64,000 nt of DNA from Bradyrhizobium centrolobii (GTDB taxonomy: Bacteria; Pseudomonadota; Alphaproteobacteria; Rhizobiales; Xanthobacteraceae): the NCBI RefSeq assembly GCF_001641635.1, contig NZ_LUUB01000096.1, forward strand, positions 32,744 to 96,743. The letters are read 5' to 3'. Below the pieces are notes generated by a model. It was given only the letters and a program-made list of their open reading frames with translations, was not told the DNA's origin and ran no database searches. The stretch's first letter is position 1; each line of letters begins with the position of its first letter. Shown here one piece after another: positions 53,744 through 63,177 of this stretch. A program made the translations under genes and the position numbers.

Positions 53744-53833
53744 GAAGCTCCCCCGGCGCTCGACCCTCCCGATTATAATTACACTTCTCGCCGTTTTTCT
53801 ACCAGAAGTCGAGACGCCGCACGGCCCCCCGCC

Positions 53834-54571
53834 TCATGCGGGGCGCGCCAACTCCGACAAATCGTCCAGCACGAGCCGTGCACCGGTAAAATCTTCGTCC
53901 TGGAAGTACATGCTGCGCGTGATCAGAACGGGAATATTCGCGCGCGAGGCCGCGATCAGGCCGTTGGCGGAATCCTCGATCGCGACGCAGTCGGAGGCTT
54001 TGAGCCGCAGCCGCGCCAGCGTCTCCAAGTACACGTCGGGCGCGGGCTTCTTGTGCCGAACATCGTCGCCGGCGACGATCGCGTCGAAGTCTGAGGCCCA
54101 GCGATCGCCAAGCGCCTGCGACAGCAGCGCATCGATATTGTCGCGCGAAGTGGTGGTCGCGATCGCAAGCCGCTGGCCGCGCGACCTTGCCGCGGCGAGC
54201 AGCGCCGCCACGCCCGGCCGCAACGGGCAGCAGCCCGTCTCGACCAGCGCGGCATAGAGCGCAGTCTTGGTGCGATGGAGCTTTGCGATGTCCTCATCCG
54301 CCAATGGCGGAACATTGTGCAGCATCGCGTGGTGCGCGCGCATGCGCTCCTTGCCGCCCGTCACCCGCAACAGATCCTTGTAGCCGGCGCGGTCCCAATG
54401 CCAGTCGAGCCCGCAACGGGCAAAGGCGTCGTTGAAGGCCTGCCGGTGCAATTCCTCCGTCTCCGCGAGGGTGCCATCGACATCGAAGATCAGCGCGGCG
54501 GCGCGCCGGACCAGTTGCGCCGCCGGCGCTTCCTCCTGGATGATCGACGCCTGCGGCAAGAACCTCTCCAA
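53834..54571 (-). CDS. HAD family hydrolase, CbbY/phosphoglucomutase-like
   Basis: The 245-residue protein has the HAD nucleophile motif FDVDGTLAETEE (Asp30, Asp32), IATTTSR as motif II and the motif III/IV region KPAPDVYLETL and AIEDSANGL. The TTG at 54571 is preferred because AGGAG lies six bases upstream; the frame is open to 54748. CbbY-type proteins degrade sugar bisphosphates such as xylulose-1,5-bisphosphate. No Calvin-cycle genes are in this window. Confidence 0.88.
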   Translation of the reverse strand: MERFLPQASIIQEEAPAAQLVRRAAALIFDVDGTLAETEELHRQAFNDAFARCGLDWHWDRAGYKDLLRVTGGKERMRAHHAMLHNVPPLADEDIAKLHRTKTALYAALVETGCCPLRPGVAALLAAARSRGQRLAIATTTSRDNIDALLSQALGDRWASDFDAIVAGDDVRHKKPAPDVYLETLARLRLKASDCVAIEDSANGLIAASRANIPVLITRSMYFQDEDFTGARLVLDDLSELARPA

Positions 54572-54756
54572 TGGTGCTCCTGATTTGACCGGGCTCCGCG
54601 GCGCTTCGCCCCCTGCCCCACAACGGCCGTCCGAACATGGCTTGCACTGGCGGACGAGTAAAATCGCAATATCTTTTGCCGGCCCCAAAAATCCCTTATG
54701 AGCAGGCAGCGCGCGCCGGCCCCGGACGGGTCCGGCGGCGACCAGCAAGGAGACGC

Positions 54757-55608
54757 ATGCGGCTCTTCATCTTTGGTCTCGGCTACAGTGCCCAGCACTT
54801 CGTCCGCGGATTCGGCGACACGTTCTCGCATATCGCCGGCACGGTGCGCGAGCCCGCAAAACGGGAGAACCTCGCCGGCATCGAGCTCCACCCGTTCCCG
54901 GGGAACGGTGACGATCGCGGCCTGCTCGAGCGGGTTCGCGAGGCCGATGTCCTGCTCTTGTCGATTCCGCCAGGCAGCGCCGGCGATCCGGTGATCGCAG
55001 CCTTCGGAGATGCGCTCGCGCCGGACCGCGGCCGCAAGACGATCTACCTTTCTACAGTGGGCGTGTATGGCGATCATGGCGGCGCATGGGTCGACGAGAG
55101 CACGCCCGCGCGGGCCGGCCTCGACCGCACGCGGTTGCGGGTAGCGGCCGAGCAGGCCTGGGTGGAGGCGACGCGCGGCGAGGTCGCCGTCCTGCGGCTT
55201 GCCGGAATCTACGGCCCCGGCCGCAACGCGCTGGCGACGCTGCGGGCGGGATCCGCCCGGCGCATCGTCAAGCCGGGACAGTTTTTCAACCGGATTCACG
55301 TCGACGATATCGCGAGCACGATCATGGCCGCGGTTCGCCATCAGGGCTGCGGCACATGGAACGTCTGCGACGACGAGCCCGCCCCACCTCAGGACGTGAT
55401 CGCCTATGCGGCGAAGCTGATGGGCGTTCCGCCACCGGCCGAGGAAGCCTTCGAGACCGCCGAGATGTCGGCGATGGCACGCAGTTTCTACGCCGGCAAT
55501 GCGCGCGTCTCCAATGCGCGATTGAAGCGCGAGCTCCGCGTGACCTTGGCCTTCCCGAACTATCGGCAAGGCCTCGACGCACTGTGGGGCGCAGGTGAAG
55601 GACGATAA
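54757..55608 (+). CDS. NAD(P)-binding epimerase-like protein (YeeZ type)
   Basis: The 283-residue SDR-like protein starts LFIFGLGYSAQHFVRGF, with the nucleotide-binding glycines, and has YLSTVGVYGDHGG and RLAGIYGPGRN as in YeeZ/nucleoside-diphosphate-sugar epimerase relatives. AAGGAGA lies before the ATG at 54757. Its function is not established; its promoter gap is shared with the divergent HAD gene. Confidence 0.87.
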   Translation: MRLFIFGLGYSAQHFVRGFGDTFSHIAGTVREPAKRENLAGIELHPFPGNGDDRGLLERVREADVLLLSIPPGSAGDPVIAAFGDALAPDRGRKTIYLSTVGVYGDHGGAWVDESTPARAGLDRTRLRVAAEQAWVEATRGEVAVLRLAGIYGPGRNALATLRAGSARRIVKPGQFFNRIHVDDIASTIMAAVRHQGCGTWNVCDDEPAPPQDVIAYAAKLMGVPPPAEEAFETAEMSAMARSFYAGNARVSNARLKRELRVTLAFPNYRQGLDALWGAGEGR

Positions 55609-55747
55609 CGCGCAAGAGTTCCGCCACATCCGCAACGCGCGCCCCTGCTCCGCCTTCCCCGCACTTGACTTCAATCTGGCGCGGACATGATCCTAAAGGC
55701 ACAGCGGGCTAAATGATCGCATAACGAGCTCGCCTTGGGAGGACATA

Positions 55748-57016
55748 ATGAAGAAGACGATCGCCATGATCGCGGCGGCGGCTGCCGTCATCACGCTCGG
55801 CGGGGCCCAGGCCGCGCCATTGCCGGAAGCAAGTCCCGACGACGTCGGGTTCTCGAAACAGGGTCTCGCCCGGCTCGACGATTTCTTCGCGCGCGAAATC
55901 GCCGCCAAGCGTGTGCCCGGCGCAGTGGTCGCCATCGCACGCGACGGCAAACTGGTCCACTACAAGGCCTACGGCATGCTCGATCCGGAGAAAGGCACAC
56001 CGATGCCTGTTGATGCGATGTTCGCGCTGGCGTCGATGACAAAGCCGATGGCGGCGGTCGCGGGATTGACGCTGATGGAGCAAGGCCGGCTGCCGCTCCA
56101 GGCCAAGCTATCCGACTATTATCCAGGCTTTGCCGACATGAAGGTCGGCTTGCCCCAGGCGGACGGCTCGCTCAAGCTGGAGCCGCAGGCCTCACCGATC
56201 TTCATCCACGATCTCTACCGGCACACCTCCGGCCTGATGTATGGCGGACGCCCGGACAGCTCGAGCCCGGTGGCGCGGCAGTATCCCGACGGCGTCGCGC
56301 CGGCGCTGGAAGGCGACACGCAGGCCTTCATCGACCGCATCACCAACCTGCCGCTGGCGCACCAGCCCTCGACCGAGTTCGAATACGGCTTCTCGATCGA
56401 CGTGCTCGGCGCAGTCATCGAGAAGGCGAGCGAGCAGAAGCTCGGCGACTATCTCGCCGCCAACGTCTGGCAGCCGCTCGGCATGACGGACGCCACCTTC
56501 CACCCGACCGAGGCGCAGCGCCCTCGCCTCGCCCGTCCATTTGCCAACGATCCGCTGACGGGCAAGCCGCAAGCCATCAAGCTGCTGGATGCGCCGACGA
56601 AGTTCGACTGCGGCGGCGCGTGCTCGTTTGCAACGGTCGGCGACTATATCCGCTTCGGACAGATGCTGCTCAACGGCGGCGAGCTCGACGGCCAACGCAT
56701 TATCGGATCCAAGACCGTGCATCACATGACGAGCAACCACCTCGGTCCCGAGATCAAGAACAACGTCGCCTATGTCGAGCCGCATCGCGCCGGCTTCGGC
56801 TTCGGCCTCGCAGTTGCGGTCCGCACCAGCGAAGGCCTGTCGTCGGTCCCCGGCAATCCCGGCGAGTTCACCTGGAATGGCGCCTACGGCACGCAGTTTT
56901 TCTGCGATCCCAAGGAGCGGCTTGTCGTGGTGGTGGGAACAGCGGCGCCCGGCGAGCTACGCAAATACTACCGCGAGCAGGTGCAGGACATCGTCTACGG
57001 CGCGATGGTGAGGTGA
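55748..57016 (+). CDS. Serine hydrolase, beta-lactamase class C/esterase family
   Basis: The 422-residue protein has a signal peptide ending AQAAP (residue 24) and is exported. The catalytic SMTK tetrad (Ser96, Lys99), a Tyr in EFEYGFSID and a YRHTSG segment mark it as a beta-lactamase-fold esterase or DD-peptidase relative (EstB type). A true AmpC role is not indicated. GGGAGG precedes the start. Confidence 0.9.
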   Translation: MKKTIAMIAAAAAVITLGGAQAAPLPEASPDDVGFSKQGLARLDDFFAREIAAKRVPGAVVAIARDGKLVHYKAYGMLDPEKGTPMPVDAMFALASMTKPMAAVAGLTLMEQGRLPLQAKLSDYYPGFADMKVGLPQADGSLKLEPQASPIFIHDLYRHTSGLMYGGRPDSSSPVARQYPDGVAPALEGDTQAFIDRITNLPLAHQPSTEFEYGFSIDVLGAVIEKASEQKLGDYLAANVWQPLGMTDATFHPTEAQRPRLARPFANDPLTGKPQAIKLLDAPTKFDCGGACSFATVGDYIRFGQMLLNGGELDGQRIIGSKTVHHMTSNHLGPEIKNNVAYVEPHRAGFGFGLAVAVRTSEGLSSVPGNPGEFTWNGAYGTQFFCDPKERLVVVVGTAAPGELRKYYREQVQDIVYGAMVR

Positions 57017-57071
57017 GCGCGCCCTTCGAGATCGGACGGGTGGCCGATCAGGCCGCCCGCGCAATTCTTTG

Positions 57072-57139
57072 AGCATGATCTTGTCGGAAAGCCGCTGCAC
57101 CCTTTGCGCTAACGCGGCCCTTCGGGTCCGGATCATGCT
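57072..57139. repeat. Palindromic intergenic repeat, family F
   Basis: AGCATGATC (57072-57080) and GATCATGCT (57131-57139) pair perfectly around TTGTCGGAAAGCCGCTGC. This GAGCATGATCTTGTCGGAAA-type element is a known dispersed sequence in Bradyrhizobium. It sits between convergent genes. Confidence 0.75.
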
Positions 57140-57145
57140 GCGGCG

Positions 57146-58033
57146 TCAGCTCAGCACGCCGTACTTCTTGAACCAGGCCTGCGCCTGCTTCCAGGCATCT
57201 TCCGCCGCGTCCTTGCGGTAGCTGCCGCGATAGTCGGCATGGAAGCCATGCGGCGCGTCCGGATAGATCTTGAACTCGGCCGTCTTCTTGTTCTGCTCCA
57301 GCGCGGCCTTGAACTGCTCGACCTGCGCGACCGGAATGCCGGTATCGGCGCCGCCATAAAGGCCGAGCACCGGTGCTTTCATCTCGGGGGCAAGCTGAAG
57401 CGGGCTCTTCGGCCACAGCGGATTGGCGGGATCGACCGGCGCACCGTAGAAGGCAACGCCCGCCTTGAGGTTACCGTTATGGGCGGCGTATTCCCAGACG
57501 ATGCGCCCGCCCCGGCAGAAGCCGATGATGCCGAGTTTCGTGATGTCGCCGCCTTGCGATCCCGCCCATGCCGCCGTCGCATCGATATCCGAGAAAAGCT
57601 CGGCGTCCGGCTTGGCATTGACGACCGCCAGCAGGTCCTTGATGTCGGTGACCTTGGTCAGATCGACGCCCTTGCGGAAGTAATAGTCGGGCGCGACCGC
57701 GAATGCGCCGAGTTTTGCGAGGCGCCGGGTCACGTCCTTGATGTATTCGTGCAGACCGAAAATCTCCATCGCCACGATGATCACCGGCGCCTTGGTGTTG
57801 CCGGCCGGGCGCGCATAGTAGGCGGGCATCTCTTCGGAGCCGACCTTGATCTTGGTATCGCCGGCCTGCAGGCCATTGGTGTCGGTGGTGATGATGTCGG
57901 CTCGGACAGGCCCGGCCGCGAGTGTATAGCCGGCAGCAACGGCCGCGGTCGCGCTCATGAAGCCGCGACGCGAGACAGGCGCCGCTTTGGTCAGTCCGAC
58001 GACGTCGGATGTCATGGTGGTTTCGATGCTCAT
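57146..58033 (-). CDS. Dienelactone hydrolase family protein with Tat signal
   Basis: The 295-residue enzyme has the twin-arginine leader SRRGFMSATAAVAAG (residues 21-35) and is probably periplasmic. The catalytic triad is Cys173 in GFCRGG, Asp230 in YGGAD and His262 in APHGF, as in carboxymethylenebutenolidase. AAGGG precedes the ATG at 58033. True dienelactone substrate is unproven, since many members are general esterases. Confidence 0.92.
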   Translation of the reverse strand: MSIETTMTSDVVGLTKAAPVSRRGFMSATAAVAAGYTLAAGPVRADIITTDTNGLQAGDTKIKVGSEEMPAYYARPAGNTKAPVIIVAMEIFGLHEYIKDVTRRLAKLGAFAVAPDYYFRKGVDLTKVTDIKDLLAVVNAKPDAELFSDIDATAAWAGSQGGDITKLGIIGFCRGGRIVWEYAAHNGNLKAGVAFYGAPVDPANPLWPKSPLQLAPEMKAPVLGLYGGADTGIPVAQVEQFKAALEQNKKTAEFKIYPDAPHGFHADYRGSYRKDAAEDAWKQAQAWFKKYGVLS

Positions 58034-58134
58034 CGGTCTATCCCTTCTTGATGCCCTCCCAATCACCAGGGCGACGCATTCGCCAACAGTTGCCGGCGAA
58101 ACGCAAATCACCAGCCTGCGAGCGCACGCCGCGC

Positions 58135-59433
58135 TCAAGCCTGCCCCTGCCGTTTTTTCACCGGCGCAGTCTCCGGCATCAGACTCATCGCGACCAGCCC
58201 GACGACCGCGGCAAGCAAGAGGTACCACGCCGGCGCCAGGGGATTGCCGGTGACATGGAGGAGCCAAGTGACGACGAGCTGCGCGGTGCCCCCGAAGCTC
58301 GCGATCGCAACCGCATAGACCGTGGCGAACACGCCGCCGCGGATGTTCTGGGGCAGCGCTTCGGTGAAGGTGGCATAGAACGCGGTGAACGGCAGCGATC
58401 CGATGATCGAAAGCACGCCGAAACCGACCAGAAGCGACAACGCGCCGGGCGCATGGACGATCCACAGGAAGGTCGGATAGGTCAGCACGAGCACTGCGAG
58501 CTGCGGCCAGACCATGATCGGCTTACGGCCCAGGCGATCCGCAAGCCAGCCGCCAAACAGCGCGCCGGCGATCTGAAGGCCATTGCCGACAAGTGACACG
58601 GTGAAAGCGAGTGTCGGCGTCACATGCAGCGTGTTCTGCGCATAGGTGGTCATGTACTGCGTGACGTAGGTGGAGATCGTGCCGCTCGCCAAGATCATCA
58701 ACGCCAGCGCGATGACGCCGATGTGGCGGCCGGCCAGCGACAGGTGGTTCGTGCGTTCGTGAGCCGCAGCCCCCTCTTTACTCTGCGGGATCGTCTCCGG
58801 CAGCGTCCGCCGCATCCACAAGCCGAACGGCAGGCAGATCGCGCCGATCAGGAATGCCACCCGCCAGCCGTAGGATTCCAGCATCTCCGGCGCCATCGTC
58901 TTGCTCAGGATGACGCCGACCAGGGCGCCGGCAGTCGCGGCGATCTCCTGGCTCGCCGGCTGCCACGCCACCACCAGCCCTCGGTGTTCGGGCGGCGCGA
59001 TCTCGATGAGATAGGCGGTGGTCGGTCCAACCTCGCCGCCGAGCGCGAACCCTTGCGCCGTACGCGCCACGATCACGATGATCGGCGCCGCAAGGCCGAT
59101 CGTGCTGTAGGACGGGGTGAGCGAGATGGTCAGGATCGCAGCCCCCATCAACGCGAAGCTCAGGAGCATCGCGGGCCGCCGGCCGATCCGGTCGGAATAG
59201 ATGCCGAGCACGATGCCGCCGATCGGCCGGGTGACGAAGCCGGCGCCAAAGGTCGCCAATGACAGCATCAGGCTGCCGTACTCGCTCTGGCTCGGGAAGA
59301 AGGTGCGGCCGATCTGGATGGCGAAGAAGCTGTAGGTGATGAAGTCGTAGAACTCGAGCATGTTGCCGATGGTGGCGGCCAATGCTGCGCGTTTGGCGTT
59401 GAACGGCTTTGCGTCCTCGATCGCAGACGGCAA
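58135..59433 (-). CDS. MFS transporter, metabolite:H+ symporter family
   Basis: The 432-residue MHS-type carrier has NMLEFYDFITYSFFAIQIG, GIYSDRIGRR and RTAQGFALGGEVGPT. The start is a TTG at 59433 with AGGGA upstream; no in-frame ATG lies nearby. Citrate and tricarballylate carriers share the ITYSFFA form of helix 1, so a tri- or dicarboxylate is a reasonable guess. Confidence 0.9.
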   Translation of the reverse strand: MPSAIEDAKPFNAKRAALAATIGNMLEFYDFITYSFFAIQIGRTFFPSQSEYGSLMLSLATFGAGFVTRPIGGIVLGIYSDRIGRRPAMLLSFALMGAAILTISLTPSYSTIGLAAPIIVIVARTAQGFALGGEVGPTTAYLIEIAPPEHRGLVVAWQPASQEIAATAGALVGVILSKTMAPEMLESYGWRVAFLIGAICLPFGLWMRRTLPETIPQSKEGAAAHERTNHLSLAGRHIGVIALALMILASGTISTYVTQYMTTYAQNTLHVTPTLAFTVSLVGNGLQIAGALFGGWLADRLGRKPIMVWPQLAVLVLTYPTFLWIVHAPGALSLLVGFGVLSIIGSLPFTAFYATFTEALPQNIRGGVFATVYAVAIASFGGTAQLVVTWLLHVTGNPLAPAWYLLLAAVVGLVAMSLMPETAPVKKRQGQA

Positions 59434-59915
59434 TCTCGCATTCCCTGTATCTGATCGCTTCCCCTATTTAACCGTCTCTCCGCGCCGCATCGCAACATCC
59501 ATTAACCGAAAAGAGCGGTTCTATTGCCGCCGTCGACACCTTCGCCCGTTGCAGGCGTTCAATTCCCTCGTGCCATTCGAGAGCCTCCACAGCAACAAAT
59601 GCGTCGCGCAGTGGCGGCGAGGACACATCATATTGCCCAGTGTCGCAAACGATTCTTCGCTGCCGCGAATACGCGTGCGAGCGCCACTCATTTGACTGAA
59701 ATTTTCAGAAGACTTGAGCTTCGCAATTTACTCGAACTTTCTTTGTGACGCTCTAGTTCCACTCGCGAAAGTTCCATCTCCAGAACGGAGAAGCGTCTTC
59801 CACGCGCGGTAAGTATTCCCGCTTCGAGCCGAACGGATCGCTCGATAGCTTCATTCTCGCCCGCCCAGATTGCGCTAGCAGATGCCCAATTGAATAAAGC
59901 TTTATCCGACCTGGA
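59434..59915. other. Gene-free stretch
   Basis: These 480 bases are noticeably less GC-rich than the flanking genes. No coding frame with a plausible start and composition was found on either strand. The region presumably holds the divergent promoters of the MFS and MarR genes. Confidence 0.5.
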
Positions 59916-60500
59916 ATGGAAATGAATTTAGCACGCGAGTCGATCGAATTACTGGAGCAGGTCGCGCGGATCTTGTGGTTCGAGGGCACCAAGCATGGCT
60001 TGCGCGATCGCGAGTGGATGGCACTGCGCTTTTTGTCCCGCGCCAACCGCTTCTCCAGGACGCCATCGGCGCTGGCGAGCTATGTCGGCACCACGCGCGG
60101 CACCGCCTCGTTCATCATCGGCGAGCTCGAGCGCCTCGGATATCTGGAGCGCAAGCGCTCGGCAAAGGACAAGCGCTCGGTGATGCTGAGCGTCACGCAA
60201 CAGGGCAAGAAGTTCCTGGTGCGCGACCCCGTCAACGTTCTCGTGGACGCAATCGCCGTTCTCGACGACGACGGCAAGATCCGCTTTCGCGACGCGCTGC
60301 GGCACGTGCTCGATCAATCGGATGCAGCCGAGCAGCGGCACCACACCGACGTCTGCAAACGGTGCATCTTCCTCAGGGAAGACCGCACGACCAGCGACAG
60401 CAAGACGACGGTCGAGTTCACCTGCCGGCTGTTTCGCGCATCGATCGCCGAGGCGGAGATCGAGCTGCTATGCACCAGCTTCGAGCATCACCGCCAATAG
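59916..60500 (+). CDS. MarR family transcriptional regulator
   Basis: The 194-residue protein has a MarR winged helix (SALASYVGTTRGTASFIIGELERLGYLERKR contains recognition helix and wing, about residues 50-81). After the dimer helices a short tail has CKRC (147-150) and a further cysteine at 170, suggesting a metal or redox site. The ATG at 59916 or 59922 may start it. It is divergent from the MFS gene and may control it. Confidence 0.87.
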   Translation: MEMNLARESIELLEQVARILWFEGTKHGLRDREWMALRFLSRANRFSRTPSALASYVGTTRGTASFIIGELERLGYLERKRSAKDKRSVMLSVTQQGKKFLVRDPVNVLVDAIAVLDDDGKIRFRDALRHVLDQSDAAEQRHHTDVCKRCIFLREDRTTSDSKTTVEFTCRLFRASIAEAEIELLCTSFEHHRQ

Positions 60501-60513
60501 AAGAGCCCCAGCA

Positions 60514-61470
60514 TCACGGCGTCCCCTTGCGCGAGGAGTAGACGACGCCTCCGCTGACCTCGACGACCAGGCGCCCGTTCTCGTTCCTGATCTCCTCGAT
60601 GCGGCCAAGGCCGGGCACCTGCTGTCCCAGCACGGCCTCGACGACTCCGTTCGGTCCTTGCAGGATCGCAATTCCCTCATAGGCCTGGCGAACCGACCAG
60701 CCCTTGACGGGCTTGCGCGGCGCCGAGCTGCGTTCGGACGGAGACACGGACCCCGTGACCTCGGGCGCGCCGAGCGACGCCATCATCGGCATTGGCTGTG
60801 ACGACGGCTGCGACTGCGCCATTGCTGGCGCCGGCGCCTGGGCCTGCGCTTGCACCTGGGCCAGCTTGTCGAGCTTTGCCGTCGACGACGAGCTCACCCG
60901 CTCGATGCGATCGAGATTCTCGGCGAAGCGGCCGAAGCGATCATTGGTCGCCTTGCTCGATAGATCGACCGCCGTGCGCAGGCCGTCGAGATTTTCCGAT
61001 ACGCCCGACAGTTGCTTGCGCAGCTGTGCGACGGTGTCGCGCAGATTCCTGATCTCGGCGTTGGCCGCGGCGTTGGTCTGGACGGGCTGCGTGGTGAGAT
61101 AGGCGATCACGCCCGTGCACGCGCAGACCACCAGCCCGACGGCGACGGCCAACGTTGCGAGCGGCGCGACCCAGGTCGGACGGGGCGGCGGCGGCTTGGC
61201 CACGATCACGGCCGGACGGACGACGGCGGGTGCGGGTTTCGGTATCGCCATCTTGTCGAGGCGCGCCTTGGCGCGAATACGCTTCAGCCCCTCGAGTGCT
61301 TCCTTCGCCAAGGCTTCGTCACTTGCCGCGGCGGACGCACGTCTTGCGCTTGAAGCGGGCTTGGCCGCTTGCGTCGCATTGTCCTTTGCATCGCGCGCCT
61401 CCGGAGCCTGCTTCGCCGCCCCGGACACACCCGTGGTCTCGTTGGGACGAGCTTTGCCATCGGACAACAT
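60514..61470 (-). CDS. Membrane-anchored coiled-coil protein
   Basis: The 318-residue protein has an Ala/Lys-rich cytoplasmic part, one membrane helix (about residues 101-126), a coiled coil (about 136-205, with RNLRDTVAQLRKQLSGV) and a Gln/Pro/Ala-rich linker. It ends in a small beta-rich domain (KGWSVRQAYEGIAILQ to the end). Similar proteins occur in Bradyrhizobium without known function. It converges on the MarR gene, 13 bases apart. Confidence 0.82.
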   Translation of the reverse strand: MLSDGKARPNETTGVSGAAKQAPEARDAKDNATQAAKPASSARRASAAASDEALAKEALEGLKRIRAKARLDKMAIPKPAPAVVRPAVIVAKPPPPRPTWVAPLATLAVAVGLVVCACTGVIAYLTTQPVQTNAAANAEIRNLRDTVAQLRKQLSGVSENLDGLRTAVDLSSKATNDRFGRFAENLDRIERVSSSSTAKLDKLAQVQAQAQAPAPAMAQSQPSSQPMPMMASLGAPEVTGSVSPSERSSAPRKPVKGWSVRQAYEGIAILQGPNGVVEAVLGQQVPGLGRIEEIRNENGRLVVEVSGGVVYSSRKGTP

Positions 61471-62286
61471 ATGAAAATGCTCCGTTCGGTTCGATCTATC
61501 GAACGAAGCTAATTGCCGAAGCTTGCCTGAAACGTGCGCACGGAAAAAATCTCATCACGCAAGATGCGACGTGGATTTGAGTCTAATGCGTCATGCACGA
61601 GGCAAGAGTGCGACTCGAAAGCCACACACTCGCCAAGATTTCGCCAAGCTGGAGTCGCTTCGCCATACGTGAGTCGAATTGTCGCAGGCGGGAGTGCACC
61701 GCGGCGAGTCAATCCGGGGTTGAAAACCCTCCAATATGTCCACCCTGCTATGCTACCCAAAATGGCTGTAATTCTACGAAGATGCGGAAAATTAGAACCG
61801 CTCCGAGGCAGATATAGTTCGGCATCTAAATCAACTGATGCGTTTAGATATAACAAGAAACAACTCGTAACAAACCAACAGCATTAAGCTCGCACACCAA
61901 CAGCTTTGTTGCGCGCGCTTGATCGGAAATCGGCAATTGTTACGGTCCTACACAAGTGATTCTCGCCCGTTGGCGAGGAGATCGACACAGTTCAGTAGTG
62001 TTCGGACGCGATGAGCAACTTGGCGCAACTGTTCTAGGTCGTTTTCTCAATCCGCTCCGCGAGGTGATCCGTAAGACACCCGCCGAGCCCCACGTCGTAG
62101 CGTTCAGTATCGAGTCGAAGTAGCAGGCCTGCATGCGTAGGCGCTGAATGCGTGAGGCTGCCCGCGAATATCTCAATCAGAACAATGGTTCGCGGGAAGG
62201 AATGTCGTCAAACAGCATGGCTGCCGAGCCGGGGCATCACAACAACCAACCGGCCGCAGCAAGTGCGAAACAGGGGCGAAAGACTG
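61471..62286. other. Long gene-free stretch before the flagellar regulator
   Basis: This 816-base gap is AT-richer than average around 61740-61900. Open frames exist (61534-61887 plus, 61509-61856 minus) but have no ribosome sites, odd composition and no recognisable motifs. I see no RNA gene. It probably contains long upstream control regions for both flanking genes. Confidence 0.5.
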
Positions 62287-63057
62287 ATGTATATTATCGT
62301 TGATGATCGCGAGAGCGTCACGAACAGCTACGTAGGCGGGCTGGTTCGTGAAGGCGTATCGTCGATCGGCTTCTCCTCCGGAGAATTCTGGGACTGGCTG
62401 CAATCCGCAAGTGAATCGGATCTCGCAGCAGTCGATGCGTTTCTTCTGGGGGACACCGATGCCCGCGGAAGCCTGCCGCGGGCGGTGCGGAAGCGATCCA
62501 CAGCTCCCATCATCGCCGTAAGCAGCCAGAAAATGCTCAAGAACACGCTGGAGCTGTTCGAGTCGGGCGTGGACGATGTCGTCCACGTGCCGATTCACCT
62601 ACGCGAGATTCTTGCCCGGACGGCCGCGATCGCGCGCCGCCGGGCGGGCGACCTGCCGAGGCCCTGCGAGACCAGGATCCAGGTTTTCTTCAACGGGCGT
62701 GATCCGGAGATCGCCGGCCGCGCCCTCACCTTGCCGCGCCGTGAACTGCGCATTCTCGAATACATGGTCGGCAACCACGGAAAGTGGATCACCAAGACGC
62801 AGATCTTCAACGCGGTCTACGGCATCTTCGAATCCACATTCGACGAGAGCGTGATCGAGAGCCATGTCAGCAAGCTGCGCAAGAAGCTTCGTGACCGCCT
62901 CGGCTTCGACGCGATCGTGGCGCGGCGTTACGTCGGATATCGGCTCAACATCCCGGTCAGCGAGGCCATGGACGAGCCGATGCAGGAGCTCGACGAGGTC
63001 GGCATCCTCCTCAACAGGGCGCACGCCGCACCGGCCGCGTACCCCGCAGGAAACTGA
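62287..63057 (+). CDS. ftcR: FtcR/Rem-like flagellar transcriptional regulator
   Basis: The 256-residue orphan response regulator begins MYIIVDDRESVTNSYVGGL and has a winged-helix output domain from about residue 130 to 222 (LPRRELRILEYMVGNHGKWI, SHVSKLRKKL). The pattern matches FtcR of Brucella and Rem of Sinorhizobium, which activate flagellar genes. At the place of the phosphorylated aspartate (DAFLLG) the residue looks like glycine, so it may act without phosphorylation. The ATG at 62287 is chosen by family N-terminus. Flagellar-type genes follow. Confidence 0.88.
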   Translation: MYIIVDDRESVTNSYVGGLVREGVSSIGFSSGEFWDWLQSASESDLAAVDAFLLGDTDARGSLPRAVRKRSTAPIIAVSSQKMLKNTLELFESGVDDVVHVPIHLREILARTAAIARRRAGDLPRPCETRIQVFFNGRDPEIAGRALTLPRRELRILEYMVGNHGKWITKTQIFNAVYGIFESTFDESVIESHVSKLRKKLRDRLGFDAIVARRYVGYRLNIPVSEAMDEPMQELDEVGILLNRAHAAPAAYPAGN

Positions 63058-63086
63058 CGCCGCGAGGCATCCATACGACAGCGACG

Positions 63087-63128
63087 CCGGCCTCTGCGGC
63101 ATGACAGCCGCAGAGGCCGGTTCCTTTT
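63087..63128 (+). terminator. Strong intrinsic terminator
   Basis: A perfect 14-bp stem (CCGGCCTCTGCGGC, arms 63087-63100 and 63107-63120) with a 6-base loop is followed by TTCCTTTT. It ends transcription of the flagellar regulator and lies before the convergent gene's stop. Confidence 0.85.
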
Positions 63129-63177
63129 CAGCCGGGGATTCGACGGCGTGCCGGCGCGGCTCGGCCGGCGCGCCGGA

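Noticed and set aside
61509..61887. Opposed frames of about 115 residues in the long gap
   Set aside because: Neither has a ribosome site, both have unusual composition, and they overlap each other on opposite strands.
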